From Sporolactobacillus terrae DSM 11697 (lineage in GTDB: Bacteria; Bacillota; Bacilli; Bacillales; Sporolactobacillaceae), in contig NZ_JFZC01000027.1 of NCBI RefSeq assembly GCF_000648615.1, positions 1 through 64,000 on the forward strand: a DNA stretch of 64,000 nt. The letters are read 5' to 3'. The notes under the pieces were generated by a model that was not told the origin of the DNA, did no database searches, and saw nothing but the letters and a program-made list of their open reading frames with translations. Below, piece by piece: positions 63,428 through 64,000 of the stretch. The translations under genes and the position numbers were made by a program. Position 1 is the first letter of the stretch, and each line of letters begins with the position of its first letter.

Positions 63428-64000
63428 ATCAGTTTCTCCCGTATTCTATTGCTAAGTCCGTCAATGATCAAGACAACAACAAAGGTATAGAGGATGATCG
63501 ACATCACGCGATCGTATTGCAGAAATCCAAGTGTACGGCTGAGATACAAGCCGATACCACCGGCGCCAACATAACCGAGAATGGCAGCAGCTCGAACATT
63601 AATTTCAAAACAGTAAAGAAAATAAGACATGTACGGAGCAACAACTTGAGGGACAACACCAAGAAAAATCCATTGTGTTTTATTAGCGCCTACGGCCGTC
63701 ATCGCTTCCAATGGTCCATCGTCAATGGCTTCAACGGATTCATAGGCCAATTTAGCAATGACACCGAACGAAAACACGCCCAACGCAAAAATGCCAGACA
63801 CAAAACCAATACCGAAAATCGGTACAAACAAAGCGGCAAGCAACAGTTCAGGGATGGTTCGAATCAAATTCATGATAAAGCGGAACGGGACATACACCCA
63901 TTTCGTTTTGACAATATTGCGCGAAGCGAGCAAAGCAAATGGAATTGCGGCAAGTCCGCCGAAGGTTGTCCCGAGAACAGCCATACGGATTGTCTCCAGC
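63424..64000 (-). CDS. phnE: Phosphonate ABC transporter permease PhnE (first), cut by the window end
   Basis: Partial: at least 192 codons are visible, the frame runs to the window edge (LETIRMAVLGTTFGGLAAIP) and the true start lies beyond 64000; the ATG at 63984 is internal. The EAA loop reads EAMTAVGANKTQWIFLGVVPQVVAP and is followed by AAILGYVGAGGIGLYLSRTLG. Paired with the downstream phnE as in phnCDE operons with two permeases. A phnC gene is expected just outside the window. Confidence 0.92.
   Translation of the reverse strand, partial: LETIRMAVLGTTFGGLAAIPFALLASRNIVKTKWVYVPFRFIMNLIRTIPELLLAALFVPIFGIGFVSGIFALGVFSFGVIAKLAYESVEAIDDGPLEAMTAVGANKTQWIFLGVVPQVVAPYMSYFLYCFEINVRAAAILGYVGAGGIGLYLSRTLGFLQYDRVMSIILYTFVVVLIIDGLSNRIREKLI

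Noticed and set aside
1-64000. tRNA, rRNA, transposase, phage or defence genes
   Set aside because: None seen in any intergenic stretch or reading frame.

Overview
The window reads as chromosomal DNA of a spore-forming, low-to-mid G+C Firmicute of the order Bacillales. This is inferred from gene content. It carries spore germination and cortex genes (cwlJ, gerQ, a LysM-GH18 sleL type), coproheme decarboxylase hemQ, lipL, and many genes whose nearest relatives I know from Bacillus subtilis, several in the same neighbour relations (ywfO-ywgA, pta next to hemQ, gerQ next to ywdK, efeUOB). A Sporolactobacillus-like host is plausible but unproven. I see no rRNA, tRNA, phage, transposase, CRISPR or plasmid gene.

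Layout. 1-660: three tandem copies of an interspersed repeat. 663-3490: ywgA, ywfO and a PHP phosphoesterase. 3747-6858: ilvD behind what looks like a classical leader-peptide attenuator, then a BASS-family carrier. 7015-9000: a beta-glucoside-type PTS permease. 9511-14521: a Fur-controlled siderophore uptake locus, split divergently around two Fur boxes, with a flavin reductase in the operon. 14613-18335: GNAT, HD hydrolase, lipL, L,D-transpeptidase and an HPr-like protein. 18647-23470: a YtrA-type GntR/ABC transporter operon plus a CPBP protease gene sharing the same operator. 24739-28712: efeUOB iron uptake under a Fur box. 29023-31248: a streptomycin adenylyltransferase and an MFS pump. 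31884-39793: pta, hemQ, spore germination genes and metabolic genes. 40001-41866: a lysP-type permease under a lysine riboswitch. 41993-50959: recQ, hydrolase, Hsp20, patA, ilvE, MFS and hypotheticals. 51232-60835: yerA-like deaminase, truA, menBE, ydbST, ung and a nucleotidase. 61062-64000: phnD, and two phnE genes on the opposite strand.

Recurring themes are iron (two Fur-regulated import systems), branched-chain amino acids (ilvD, ilvE, BASS carrier) and regulation by RNA leaders. A repeat family is scattered through the intergenic gaps. It is repeatedly joined to intrinsic terminators and a short AAGAAAGTATAAG-like motif, and two copies hold the same three-unit 43-bp array. Many gene starts were moved inward from the longest open frame because the Shine-Dalgarno sequence only fits the internal start.
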